A stretch of DNA of 64,000 nucleotides from Prevotellaceae bacterium UBA2738 (lineage in GTDB: Bacteria; Bacteroidota; Bacteroidia; Bacteroidales; Bacteroidaceae), in NCBI GenBank assembly GCA_002353585.1, contig DEJW01000040.1:1-64000 (forward strand). The letters are read 5' to 3'. The notes under the pieces are model-generated. The model did not search any database. It was not told the DNA's origin and saw only the letters and a list, made by a program, of their open reading frames with translations. Every line of letters begins with the position of its first letter. Within the stretch, counting starts at the first letter, position 1. The position numbers were made by a program, and so were the translations under genes. Below, one piece after another: positions 44,972-52,535 of this stretch.

Positions 44972-45922
44972 ATGGAATTTCTTACAGGCTTATTCATTGT
45001 GCTGTTCGTCTTGGCAGCCATCGTATTAAAGAAGACTATTGTAATCATCCCTCAGTCTGAGACAAAGATTGTAGAACGACTGGGTAAGTATTACCAGACT
45101 CTCGACCCTGGTATCAACTTCATCATTCCTTTCATCGATAGGGCAAAGGATATGGTAGCAATGTCTCGTGGACGTTACATTATGACCGATTCCATCGACC
45201 TTCGCGAACAGGTTTATGACTTCGACCGTCAGAATGTAATCACCAAGGATAATATCCAGATGGAAATCAATGCTCTGCTCTATTTCCAGATTGTTGACCC
45301 TTTCAAGTCTGTATATGAAATCAACAACCTGCCTAACGCTATAGAGAAACTCACCCAGACCACTCTGCGTAACATCATCGGCGAGATGGAACTCGACCAG
45401 ACACTTACCTCACGCGACACTATCAACACAAAACTGCGTGCTGTGCTCGACGATGCTACCAACAAATGGGGTATTAAGGTTAATCGTGTAGAACTGCAAG
45501 ATATCATCCCTCCTGCTACCGTTCTTCAGGCTATGGAGAAGCAGATGCAGGCAGAGCGTAACAAGCGTGCCACCATCCTTACCTCTGAGGGTGAGAAGCA
45601 GGCTGTCATCCTGAAGTCAGAGGCTGACAAGACTGCTGCCATCAATCGTGCCGAAGCTACCAAACAGCAAGAAATTCTCCGTGCTGAGGGTGAGGCACAG
45701 GCTCGCATACGCAGAGCTGAAGCAGAGGCTATCGCAATAGAGAAGGTGACTGAGGCTGTGGGTAAGACCACTAACCCAGCCAACTACCTCCTTGCACAGA
45801 AATACATTCAGACCCTGCAAGAGATTGCCAAAGGCAACGACACCAAAACCGTATATCTGCCTTATGAGGCAACTAACCTCATGGGCTCTATCGGTGGCAT
45901 AAAAGACCTCTTCAAGCAATAA
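44972..45922 (+). CDS. SPFH/stomatin-like membrane protein (QmcA-type)
   Basis: This 316-residue protein has one N-terminal helix. An SPFH domain follows (about 20-190: IIPQSETKIVERLGKYYQTLDPGINFIIPFID, and GEMELDQTLTSRDTIN). A long Ala/Glu-rich coiled coil ends the protein (about 190-270, with repeats such as RAEATKQQEILRAEGEAQARI). Such proteins form large rings in functional membrane microdomains together with NfeD. It ends at a strong terminator. Confidence 0.93.
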   Translation: MEFLTGLFIVLFVLAAIVLKKTIVIIPQSETKIVERLGKYYQTLDPGINFIIPFIDRAKDMVAMSRGRYIMTDSIDLREQVYDFDRQNVITKDNIQMEINALLYFQIVDPFKSVYEINNLPNAIEKLTQTTLRNIIGEMELDQTLTSRDTINTKLRAVLDDATNKWGIKVNRVELQDIIPPATVLQAMEKQMQAERNKRATILTSEGEKQAVILKSEADKTAAINRAEATKQQEILRAEGEAQARIRRAEAEAIAIEKVTEAVGKTTNPANYLLAQKYIQTLQEIAKGNDTKTVYLPYEATNLMGSIGGIKDLFKQ

Positions 45923-45951
45923 AAAAAGCTCCCAATCGGGAGCCTTTTTTT
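45921..45951. terminator. Bidirectional terminator
   Basis: GCTCCC and GGGAGC form a stem with a four-base loop, flanked by A7 on the left and T7 on the right. It separates the SPFH gene and the convergent dehydratase gene. Confidence 0.85.
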
Positions 45952-45957
45952 ATCTTT

Positions 45958-47865
45958 TTATTTATCCAACACTTCGTATTTCGAGTGCTGACTCTTGTAT
46001 TCAGGTACTATTTCCTTCATCTTCTTCACTATCGCCATATCGTCGTAGTTCTTTGAGAGTTCCAGCAATTCCTCTTCGTTCTTCAGTGCCTCAGCATAGT
46101 CATACTCTCTCACGGCAGCAATCTTAATCTTCGGGTGGTGTGTAGGTTTTGTCTGCTCAGCATCGTTGAGCACCTCCTCATATAGTTTCTCGCCGTCTCG
46201 CAGACCTGTGAACTTTATCTCGATGTCCTTAGCGCCACTGAGGTTAATCATTCTCTTTGCAAGGTCGGCTATACGTACAGGTTTACCCATGTCGAATACG
46301 AATATCTCACCGCCTTTGCCCATTGTACCTGCCTCAAGCACCAACTGGCATGCTTCTGGAATGAGCATGAAGAAACGTATAATGTCTGGGTGGGTCACCG
46401 TCACAGGTCCGCCATTCTTTATCTGTTCGCGGAACAGAGGTATCACCGACCCGTTAGAACCCAGCACATTACCAAAACGGGTAGTGATAAACTGCGTCTG
46501 CTTGTTGTGCCCAGCCTTATTCAGACTCTGGCAGTATATCTCACAAATACGTTTTGAACATCCCATCACGTTGGTTGGGTTCACTGCCTTGTCAGTGCTT
46601 ATCATCACAAATTTCTTTGTGCCATACTTCACCGCCAGGTCGGCTATCACGCGCGTACCATATACATTATTCTGTATAGCCATTGCAGGATTATTCTCCA
46701 TCATAGGCACATGCTTGTAGGCTGCTGCATGGAACACATATTCTGGTTTGTATTTCGCAAAGATGCTCTCCATGTGGGTTTGGTTGGCTATGCTTCCCAC
46801 TATCGTCTCACACGAAATGTCAGGGCGCTTCTTGTTCATAAAGAGCAGAACATCGTGCATAGGTGTCTCTGCCTGATCTACCAATACCAACTCTGCAGGA
46901 GAGTATTTTGACACCTGACGCACCATCTCAAAACCTATTGAACCAGCAGCACCCGTTATCAGTATTCTCTTGCCTGTCAGCATTGCGCCTATGGCATTCA
47001 TATCCACCTCAATCTTATCACGTGGTAGCAAGTCCTCAATGTCCACCTCTCTCAGCTGTTTGGTGGAGAGGTCTTGTGTTGGGTCCCAACTTTCAGCGTC
47101 AGGCAGCACCATGATGTGTATTCCTGCATCCAACAGCGCATCGTGCAGTTCGGTTCTATCGCGGAAGAGGGCTTGCTGCAGAGGGCTGACCATCAACACC
47201 GTCGCACCGTCTTGCTTCATGCGCTCTATAAACTTCACGCTGTCTCTTCTCACCTTCACACCCATCAGGTATTTTGACTCCAGCAGTCCGTCTGTGCTCA
47301 CAAATCCCTTCAGTGTATATCTGTTGTTGTAGTCTTTCAGCGAACGTGCTATAGCCACACCACCCTCGTGGGCACCATACACATACACTCCTGTTTTCTT
47401 TCTGCTCTCGGTGAGTGCCTCATACAGATACTTCATCAGTATTCTTATTGCCCACTGGGCAAAGAGTGTCAGTATCAGCGTCACTCCTATAGTCATCCAG
47501 CGTACATGGGAAAGCGCAAACAGCTGGGGGAAGTATGCCTTTGCTATCACGTGAGCCACGCATATCAGCACTCCTCCGATGAACACCGACTGAGCAACCC
47601 TCACAAAGTCCACCGTCGTAGTGTATCTCAACACTCCGCTATAGGTATGGCGTATCCTCATACCCACCATCAGCAGAGGTGTCATACATATCAGCGTTAA
47701 TAGTGTTTCCCAGAAATGCTTTATCACAGCACCACCGCCTGATACGGCATAGATAGCCAACAGACCAGCCACCACAAATATTATGCAGTCCAGTATCATG
47801 ACACACCAGTAAGGCAACGCCTTTCTGGTAAAGTATTTTTCATATATTCCTTTCAGTATATTCAT
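45958..47865 (-). CDS. Membrane nucleotide-sugar 4,6-dehydratase (WbpM/PglF type)
   Basis: This 635-residue protein has four to five N-terminal membrane helices (about 15-150) and a CoA-binding-like Rossmann domain. The C-terminal extended SDR domain (about 290-560) shows GAAGSIGFEMVRQ for NAD binding and ISTDKAVNPTNVMGCSKR around the active site. The family dehydrates UDP-GlcNAc for capsule, O-antigen or glycoprotein sugars. No other polysaccharide genes are adjacent. Confidence 0.9.
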   Translation of the reverse strand: MNILKGIYEKYFTRKALPYWCVMILDCIIFVVAGLLAIYAVSGGGAVIKHFWETLLTLICMTPLLMVGMRIRHTYSGVLRYTTTVDFVRVAQSVFIGGVLICVAHVIAKAYFPQLFALSHVRWMTIGVTLILTLFAQWAIRILMKYLYEALTESRKKTGVYVYGAHEGGVAIARSLKDYNNRYTLKGFVSTDGLLESKYLMGVKVRRDSVKFIERMKQDGATVLMVSPLQQALFRDRTELHDALLDAGIHIMVLPDAESWDPTQDLSTKQLREVDIEDLLPRDKIEVDMNAIGAMLTGKRILITGAAGSIGFEMVRQVSKYSPAELVLVDQAETPMHDVLLFMNKKRPDISCETIVGSIANQTHMESIFAKYKPEYVFHAAAYKHVPMMENNPAMAIQNNVYGTRVIADLAVKYGTKKFVMISTDKAVNPTNVMGCSKRICEIYCQSLNKAGHNKQTQFITTRFGNVLGSNGSVIPLFREQIKNGGPVTVTHPDIIRFFMLIPEACQLVLEAGTMGKGGEIFVFDMGKPVRIADLAKRMINLSGAKDIEIKFTGLRDGEKLYEEVLNDAEQTKPTHHPKIKIAAVREYDYAEALKNEEELLELSKNYDDMAIVKKMKEIVPEYKSQHSKYEVLDK

Positions 47866-47902
47866 ACTGTTTGTTGCTTACATAATTAGACCCTAGCGCG
47901 TG

Positions 47903-47910
47903 CAAAGTTA
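47903..47910 (-). promoter_or_regulatory. Minus-7 box of the dehydratase gene
   Basis: TAACTTTG on the minus strand, 38 bases before the ATG, fits TAnnTTTG. Confidence 0.6.
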
Positions 47911-47983
47911 CTAAAAAAGTTCAAATACACAAGCATTCTGATGAATAAATGAAAAAAAATTGGGATTTTTGGTATAAAATTAT

Positions 47984-47991
47984 TACTTTTG
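47984..47991 (+). promoter_or_regulatory. Minus-7 box of pepD
   Basis: TACTTTTG fits TAnnTTTG. The ATG at 47993 lies before the expected transcript start, so the ATG at 48023 is the better start. Confidence 0.65.
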
Positions 47992-48022
47992 CATGTATGT
48001 TTGTCACTGTAAATGTCACGTT

Positions 48023-49483
48023 ATGACCACATATAGAGAATTTTTCGATATAATCCGAACCATTCCACGTCCTTCTCATTATGAAGACAAAATAGCCGAT
48101 TTTCTTTGCCGTTTTGCTGATGAGCACCACCTCGCCTATCGTCGTGATGCCCACAATAACGTGGTGATAGAGAAACCTGCCTCCCCAGGCTACGAAGACC
48201 ATGAGCCAGTGGTCCTTCTCAACCACATGGATATGGTCTGTGTCTCAGCACCTGACAAGCAGTTCAACCCCCTCTCTGATGCTATCGACGCCATTGTTTA
48301 CGACGAAATAGACGAAAAAACGGGTGCTACACATTCCTGGATGAAGGCAAACGGCACCTCTCTCGGAGCCGATAATGGCATCGGTCTCTCCATGGCTCTC
48401 GCTATCCTTGCTGATGACTCTCTGCCCCACCCTCCTATTGAGGTGCTCACCACCACCAACGAGGAAGACGGCATGTCTGGTGCCTCTCATCTCTCACCCA
48501 CCTTCATCCGTGGCAGAAAGGTGATAAACCTCGATTCTGAGGCTTATGACGAAACCACCGTAGCATCAGCTGGAGCCATCATCCAAGAGGCTCATCTGCC
48601 CATCTCTCGAGTAGCTATGCCTAAAGACTATGTTGCCTACACCATCAGCGTGTCAGGTGGCAAGGGAGGTCATAGCGGGGTTGACATCAACAAGGGCAGA
48701 GCCAATGCCATCAAGGTGCTCGCCAACCTATTGCTCGTTGCCATACGTCAATGCGACATCAAGCTCTACATCGTTTCCTTCCAAGGCGGACAGGCTGCTG
48801 CCTCCATCCCCTCTGAAGCCGAGGCAAAGGTAGTCATTCCTAAGGACAACTCCAGCGACTTCCTCAGTCTAGTGGCACAATGCAACTATGCCCTCATCAA
48901 GCAGTTTGGCGAGACCGACCCCGATATCATCATTCATGCCGAACCCTCCGTGTGGCACTCCAGTGTCATGAGCGAAGAGACCACCCAGGTGCTTCTCGCC
49001 TCCATCAATGCTGTTCCTGTAGGAGTGCTCCAGATGTCGCCAGACGACATCACCCCTCTCACCTCCAATAACATCGGATTAGTAAATATAACGGGAACGG
49101 GAAGAACTCTCAACTTAACCTTCCATACTCGCAGTTTCATTGACTCCGAGATGCGGCGCATAGCCTCCGAAATAGAGAAAATATATCACCTCTCAGGAGC
49201 CACCGTCACCAAGGTGATGGAATCGCCAGCATGGACGGAGAGCGACACCACCCTGCTCCAGCTCACCAACAGCGTCTTCCACGATGTCTTGGGCTTCGAA
49301 CCCCGAGCCGTCTCCATGCACTTTGTGCTCGAGGCTAGTTATCTGGTCAACATCTTCCCTGGACTCCACATCGTCAGCATCGGTCCTTGCATACTCGAGC
49401 CCCACAGCATCCATGAGCGCGTTGACCTCAACACCTGCGACGACATCTGGCGCGTAACCCTCGAACTGCTCAAGAGGCTCTAA
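48023..49483 (+). CDS. pepD: Aminoacyl-histidine dipeptidase (M20C)
   Basis: This 486-residue cytosolic zinc dipeptidase cleaves Xaa-His dipeptides such as carnosine. Metal-ligand segments LLNHMDMVC (near residue 70), GADNGIGLSMALAI (near 110) and TTNEEDGMSGA (near 140) are present. A dimerisation domain lies in the middle (SGGKGGHSGVDINKGRANAIK). ATG 48023 is chosen from the promoter position. The codon choice is C-rich compared with the fimbrial block, as in other core genes here. Confidence 0.92.
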   Translation: MTTYREFFDIIRTIPRPSHYEDKIADFLCRFADEHHLAYRRDAHNNVVIEKPASPGYEDHEPVVLLNHMDMVCVSAPDKQFNPLSDAIDAIVYDEIDEKTGATHSWMKANGTSLGADNGIGLSMALAILADDSLPHPPIEVLTTTNEEDGMSGASHLSPTFIRGRKVINLDSEAYDETTVASAGAIIQEAHLPISRVAMPKDYVAYTISVSGGKGGHSGVDINKGRANAIKVLANLLLVAIRQCDIKLYIVSFQGGQAAASIPSEAEAKVVIPKDNSSDFLSLVAQCNYALIKQFGETDPDIIIHAEPSVWHSSVMSEETTQVLLASINAVPVGVLQMSPDDITPLTSNNIGLVNITGTGRTLNLTFHTRSFIDSEMRRIASEIEKIYHLSGATVTKVMESPAWTESDTTLLQLTNSVFHDVLGFEPRAVSMHFVLEASYLVNIFPGLHIVSIGPCILEPHSIHERVDLNTCDDIWRVTLELLKRL

Positions 49484-49524
49484 CTCTCAACTCTAAACTC
49501 TAAACTCTCAACTAACCCCAAACT

Positions 49525-49965
49525 ATGAAACGTCTTCTCTTCGTCTGTCACGGCAATATCTGCCGTTCTCCAATGGCTGAATACATAATGAAGCACCTCA
49601 TAGAACAGGCTCATCTCAGCAGTGAGTTTGAAATAGCCTCAGCAGCCACCTCTACAGAGGAACTCGGCAACCCCGTCTATCCACCAGCCAGGCGCAAACT
49701 CGCTGAGCACTCCATCAGTTGCGAGGGACACCACGCACGTCAGCTCACGCGAGCCGACTATGCCCAGTACGACCTGCTCATAGGTATGGACGAATACAAC
49801 ATTCGCAATATGCAACGCATGTGCGGTGGTGACCCCGACGGCAAAATCCGCCCCTTGCTCCCCACCCCTGTTGCCGACCCTTGGTACACAGGCGACTTCG
49901 AAGCCACATGGCGCGATTGCCTCAAAGGGTGCACCATGCTATTAGAAGAACTCACTCCTTGTTAA
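49525..49965 (+). CDS. Low-molecular-weight protein tyrosine phosphatase
   Basis: This 146-residue phosphatase starts with the P-loop CHGNICRS (C8 nucleophile, R14). The general-acid Asp lies in VADPWYTGDF near residue 112. In Bacteroidales such enzymes may regulate capsule or exopolysaccharide tyrosine kinases. It follows pepD after 41 bases of AACTCTAA-type phrase repeats, so co-transcription is likely. Confidence 0.92.
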   Translation: MKRLLFVCHGNICRSPMAEYIMKHLIEQAHLSSEFEIASAATSTEELGNPVYPPARRKLAEHSISCEGHHARQLTRADYAQYDLLIGMDEYNIRNMQRMCGGDPDGKIRPLLPTPVADPWYTGDFEATWRDCLKGCTMLLEELTPC

Positions 49966-50024
49966 AAAAACTTAAAGGAAAACAAACTGTGAACTCTAAA
50001 CTATGAACTATGAACTATTTTTAG

Positions 50025-50032
50025 TACCTTTG
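50025..50032 (+). promoter_or_regulatory. Minus-7 box of tRNA-Met
   Basis: TACCTTTG, 62 bases before the tRNA, fits TAnnTTTG. The leader contains a small CTCGCAAATTGCGA hairpin. Confidence 0.65.
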
Positions 50033-50094
50033 CACTCGCAAATTGCGAAAGCACCATGAGCCAGCTATGCTGACATGTATTATTTGCTGTTGTT

Positions 50095-50168
50095 GGCGGG
50101 ATAGCTCAGTTGGTTAGAGCGTCGGATTCATAATCCGGAGGTCGGGGGATCGTAGCCCCCTCCCGCTA
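50095..50168 (+). tRNA. tRNA-Met (CAT), elongator type
   Basis: The 74-base cloverleaf has a 7-bp acceptor stem (GGCGGGA/TCCCGCT, G1-U72), D arm GCTC/GAGC, anticodon stem TCGGA/TCCGG with loop TTCATAA (anticodon CAT), and T stem GGGGG/CCCCC. CCA is not encoded (ACA follows). The anticodon stem lacks the three G-C pairs of initiators. The T loop reads ATCGTAG, so positions 54 and 58 are A and T instead of the normal T and A. An isoleucine tRNA with modified CAT is the alternative. Confidence 0.9.
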
Positions 50169-50180
50169 CACTTAAAAATC

Positions 50181-50212
50181 AAGCACTTACGAGAAATCGC
50201 AAGTGCTTTTTT
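50181..50212 (+). terminator. tRNA terminator
   Basis: AAGCACTT and AAGTGCTT form the stem (50181-50188 with 50201-50208), followed by T6, 12 bases after the tRNA. Confidence 0.8.
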
Positions 50213-50301
50213 CTTTATATTGCGTAAACAATGCAAAAACAAACCATATCAGTTGATAACAGATAATGCCGTTGAGCCTTTTGCCGTCTTTCTTTGTCTA
50301 A

Positions 50302-51225
50302 TTACTTTGTAACGAAGGCCTTTACCTTGTTTATATACTCATCCTTATACTTCAGGTACGACTCGTCATGATTCGCACCGTCCGTAATCCACAGCTCTTT
50401 GTTCGAAGGCTTGCTCTTGTATAGACGGTGTACCATTTCAGTTGGCACAAAGGTATCACTGCCCCCATGTATGAATAACATGGGGTATGTAGAATGCTTA
50501 ACCTCGTTGATTGCCGATGCCTCGCTAAAACTCCATCCGTAACACAGTTTACACAATATGCTCGTTGTGTATAGCAATGGAAACTCTGGGAGATTAAACT
50601 GATTCTTTAGTTCTCCGCTAAACTCATCCCATACGCTTGTATAACCACAGTCATCCACAAAGCGTATATCCTTAATACCTTCCGGGTATTCCATAGCAGA
50701 CATCATCATTGTCGTAGCACCACCCATAGATACACCATGCACCACCATTGTATCCGTCTGGAAGATTTTTATCCACTCCATCATGTCCTTACTGTCGAGC
50801 CATCCCATCTGTATCATGTCCCCTTCACTCAGTCCGTGGGCATGAACATCAGGTATTACAACGCTATATCCCAGCTCTTTCTCGTAGAGTCGAGCCAGAT
50901 GCAGGAAATTAATCGAGCTGTTACGCCACCCATGAATAACCAAAGCCGTTTTATTCCCACCATTTCTTACATAAAGAGCATGATGCCTCTCGCCATTCGG
51001 CATAGTGATAAAGGTGTCACGCAGGGCATCTGCCAGTCTCAGGCTGTCCACCCAAGGGCGAGTCTCTGGGTATTTCTCAAACTGCTGGCGAAAAGAAAGT
51101 TCCGTATCTTTCCTGTCTGGATTGGGAGATAAAGAAAAGTCCAGCATATAGAAACTGCCTCCTATGGTAACAACAATGGTTGCCACCAGTACAATACCGA
51201 TGCTCCAGAATAATAACCTTCTCAT
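50302..51225 (-). CDS. Membrane-anchored alpha/beta hydrolase
   Basis: This 307-residue protein has one N-terminal membrane helix (LLFWSIGIVLVATIVVTIGG). An alpha/beta hydrolase domain follows with HGWRNSS (oxyanion region), the nucleophile elbow GVSMGG (Ser near residue 168), and a likely Asp in HGGSDTFVP and His in GANHDESY. It probably faces the periplasm. The substrate is unknown; an esterase or peptidase-like activity is possible. It is convergent with the tRNA and has its own promoter. Confidence 0.82.
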   Translation of the reverse strand: MRRLLFWSIGIVLVATIVVTIGGSFYMLDFSLSPNPDRKDTELSFRQQFEKYPETRPWVDSLRLADALRDTFITMPNGERHHALYVRNGGNKTALVIHGWRNSSINFLHLARLYEKELGYSVVIPDVHAHGLSEGDMIQMGWLDSKDMMEWIKIFQTDTMVVHGVSMGGATTMMMSAMEYPEGIKDIRFVDDCGYTSVWDEFSGELKNQFNLPEFPLLYTTSILCKLCYGWSFSEASAINEVKHSTYPMLFIHGGSDTFVPTEMVHRLYKSKPSNKELWITDGANHDESYLKYKDEYINKVKAFVTK

Positions 51226-51292
51226 ATTTAATATTTTAAACTATACATCTCTGTACCTTTTTAATAGGTTTTTGGTAGCGTCTAATGATGGG

Positions 51293-51300
51293 CAAAGGTA
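51293..51300 (-). promoter_or_regulatory. Minus-7 box of the hydrolase gene
   Basis: TACCTTTG on the minus strand, 68 bases before the ATG, fits TAnnTTTG. Confidence 0.65.
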
Positions 51301-51304
51301 TAAA

Positions 51305-51345
51305 AAATCCTGCCAACTAACAACATTTGGCAGGAATATTTTTAC
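51305..51345. terminator. Orphan hairpin with T runs on both sides
   Basis: CCTGCCAA (51309-51316) pairs with TTGGCAGG (51327-51334). An A run lies to the left and a T run to the right, so it could end transcription in either direction, yet no gene ends here. It lies just upstream of the hydrolase promoter. Confidence 0.55.
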
Positions 51346-51353
51346 TCGATTTT

Positions 51354-51637
51354 AACCTCCTAACCTCCCTAACTGGGCGTTAAGCCCAGTATTTATGCGC
51401 TTTGACGATAGGGAGGTAGGGGCTTCAGACCTCCCTAAGAGGTCCCTTAAACCTCCCTCGAAGACCCTACAAATCCCCCTTAGATATGGAGAATTTTACT
51501 AATTACTAATTTCTGATTCCTAATTATCAAGGGAGGTCTTAGGGAGGTGAAAGGGAGGTGTTAGGGAGATGTCAACCTCCTACCTCCCTAAGCTCAGCCC
51601 AGTATTCATGCGGAAAGAGGAGGAATTAGGGAGGTTG
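51354..51637. repeat. Nested ACCTCCCT/AGGGAGGT repeats
   Basis: Two related elements, 51354-51417 and 51574-51636, begin with AACCTCCT and end with AGGGAGGT. They share AGCCCAGTATT and ATGCG in the middle. Further ACCTCCCT octamers (near 51428 and 51450) and AGGGAGGT octamers (near 51530, 51541 and 51553) lie between them in inverted orientation. The layout resembles small terminal-inverted-repeat elements. Confidence 0.65.
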
Positions 51638-51710
51638 CTCACGAAAAACCATAAGTTTTTCGTGAAATTAGAAATTAATAAATTGGAAATTAGTAATTTT
51701 TTCCTCTTTT

Positions 51711-51836
51711 GGTAAAAGCAATGCTTTTAGCGCTAAAAGTAATGCTTTTAGTGATAGAAGTAATGCTTTTAGCTGCAGAAGTAATGCCTCTGCATGCAGA
51801 GGTAATGCTTCTACATACAGAAGCTATGCTTTTGTA
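51711..51836 (+). repeat. 21-bp palindromic repeat, six units
   Basis: Six contiguous units of exactly 21 bp start at 51711, 51732, 51753, 51774, 51795 and 51816. Each has arms of the AGAAG/CTTCT or AAAAG/CTTTT type around a TAATG-like centre. No spacer separates them, so it is not a CRISPR array. The family also occurs at 564-626 and 18009-18155. Confidence 0.85.
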
Positions 51837-52006
51837 AATGGACAAAAGGGCAATGCAAGCTAAGGCTATTGTCCGAAAAATTTGTTTTCCAAAGGGTGAA
51901 GCCAATAGATTCTCTTAATAAATCTTAAAAGTTCTGCGCCTGTTTGGAAATGGAAGAAAGGGGACTTTCTTTTTTATATTTATATTTTTTCTTTCGGAAA
52001 AAATGG

Positions 52007-52056
52007 GTTAACCAAGTTAACTTGGTTAACAGCTATCAATCCATAGATTGATAGCT
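52007..52056. other. Two adjacent perfect palindromes
   Basis: GTTAACCAAGTT is followed directly by its exact reverse complement (52007-52030, 24 bp). It abuts AGCTATCAAT-CCATAG-ATTGATAGCT (52031-52056), a perfect 10-bp inverted repeat with a six-base loop. Together they could be binding sites for a dimeric regulator or recombinase. They lie about 140 bases upstream of the leader promoter. Confidence 0.7.
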
Positions 52057-52198
52057 TTGAGTTTCTTTTAAAAACCCCTTTCTTTAACTACTCCTCTTGC
52101 CCTGATTTTTCAGCATTTGGAGCATATGAAAGAAATTACTAATTTTGCAAAAGAAATAAATAATAGAAGAAAATTATCATTGATTAAAAAATAATTTG

Positions 52199-52206
52199 TA
52201 ACTTTG
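52199..52206 (+). promoter_or_regulatory. Promoter of the leader/BspA-like operon
   Basis: TAACTTTG fits TAnnTTTG. The transcript would begin near 52213, about 320 bases before the first start codon. Confidence 0.65.
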
Positions 52207-52212
52207 CACCAT

Positions 52213-52535
52213 TGGTGCATTGGGCACCGTGAGAATAAAAGGCGTTATCGTACGCTTTGCTTTTGATGATGTGAAACTTCGCAACTTTCATTGGTCAGTC
52301 AGAGTAAAAGCAGCGATGATGCCTCACGTGTGGATATTTCTATAGAGAAATTATATACGTGGGGTCTTCATGCTGCTGTTCCGTTGACCAGGGCAGTGCG
52401 AAGGCCTCACATCGCGGAACTGCTGACAGATAAGACTCCACGTTCTTTTTATTTCACACGTACTGTAAATCTAATTGACATAATTATAACTCGCCGTACT
52501 GGGGTCTGTAGGCATAAATAACAACTTAAATAACA
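52213..52535 (+). ncRNA. Candidate structured leader RNA with attenuator-like arms
   Basis: The 5' end can fold as GGTGC/GCACC (52214-52228). A two-level stem follows: CCTCACGT (52322-52329) with ACGTGGGG (52357-52364), enclosing ATTTCT/AGAAAT. The strand 52357-52366 can instead pair over ten bases with GACTCCACGT (52434-52443), which is followed by TCTTTTTATT, giving a terminator-like hairpin. Its loop holds GTTCCG/CGGAAC (52378-52383 with 52415-52420). These mutually exclusive stems are seen in the sequence; switching is inference. A stand-alone small RNA is the alternative. Confidence 0.5.

Larger units (their letters stand above)
51226..52535. other. Long non-coding stretch with palindromes and leader RNA
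   Basis: This 1310-base region has no convincing gene. From left to right it holds the hydrolase promoter (51293-51300), an orphan terminator-like hairpin (51305-51345), nested ACCTCCCT/AGGGAGGT repeats (51354-51637), AATTAGT-type phrase repeats, six 21-bp palindromic units (51711-51836), two adjacent perfect palindromes (52007-52056), a promoter (52199-52206), and a structured leader (from about 52213) for the BspA-like gene. A 71-residue reading frame on the minus strand (51690-51905) is made of repeats and is not called. Confidence 0.7.

Noticed and set aside
49084..49101. AACGGGAACGGG segment in pepD as another repeat insertion
   Set aside because: Only two hexamers are present and they encode the normal NITGTGR segment of the enzyme, so chance is enough.
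51711..51836. CRISPR array
   Set aside because: Units are contiguous with no unique spacers, each unit is itself palindromic, and no cas gene is nearby.
51690..51905. 71-residue minus-strand reading frame with seven-residue repeats (SITSAAK type)
   Set aside because: It is the translation of the 21-bp palindromic array; 21 is a multiple of three, so the frame stays open by itself. There is no promoter box or recognisable signal.
52291..52521. 76-residue frame in the leader of the BspA-like gene
   Set aside because: It starts with TTG, has no family resemblance and coincides with the region that folds as RNA.
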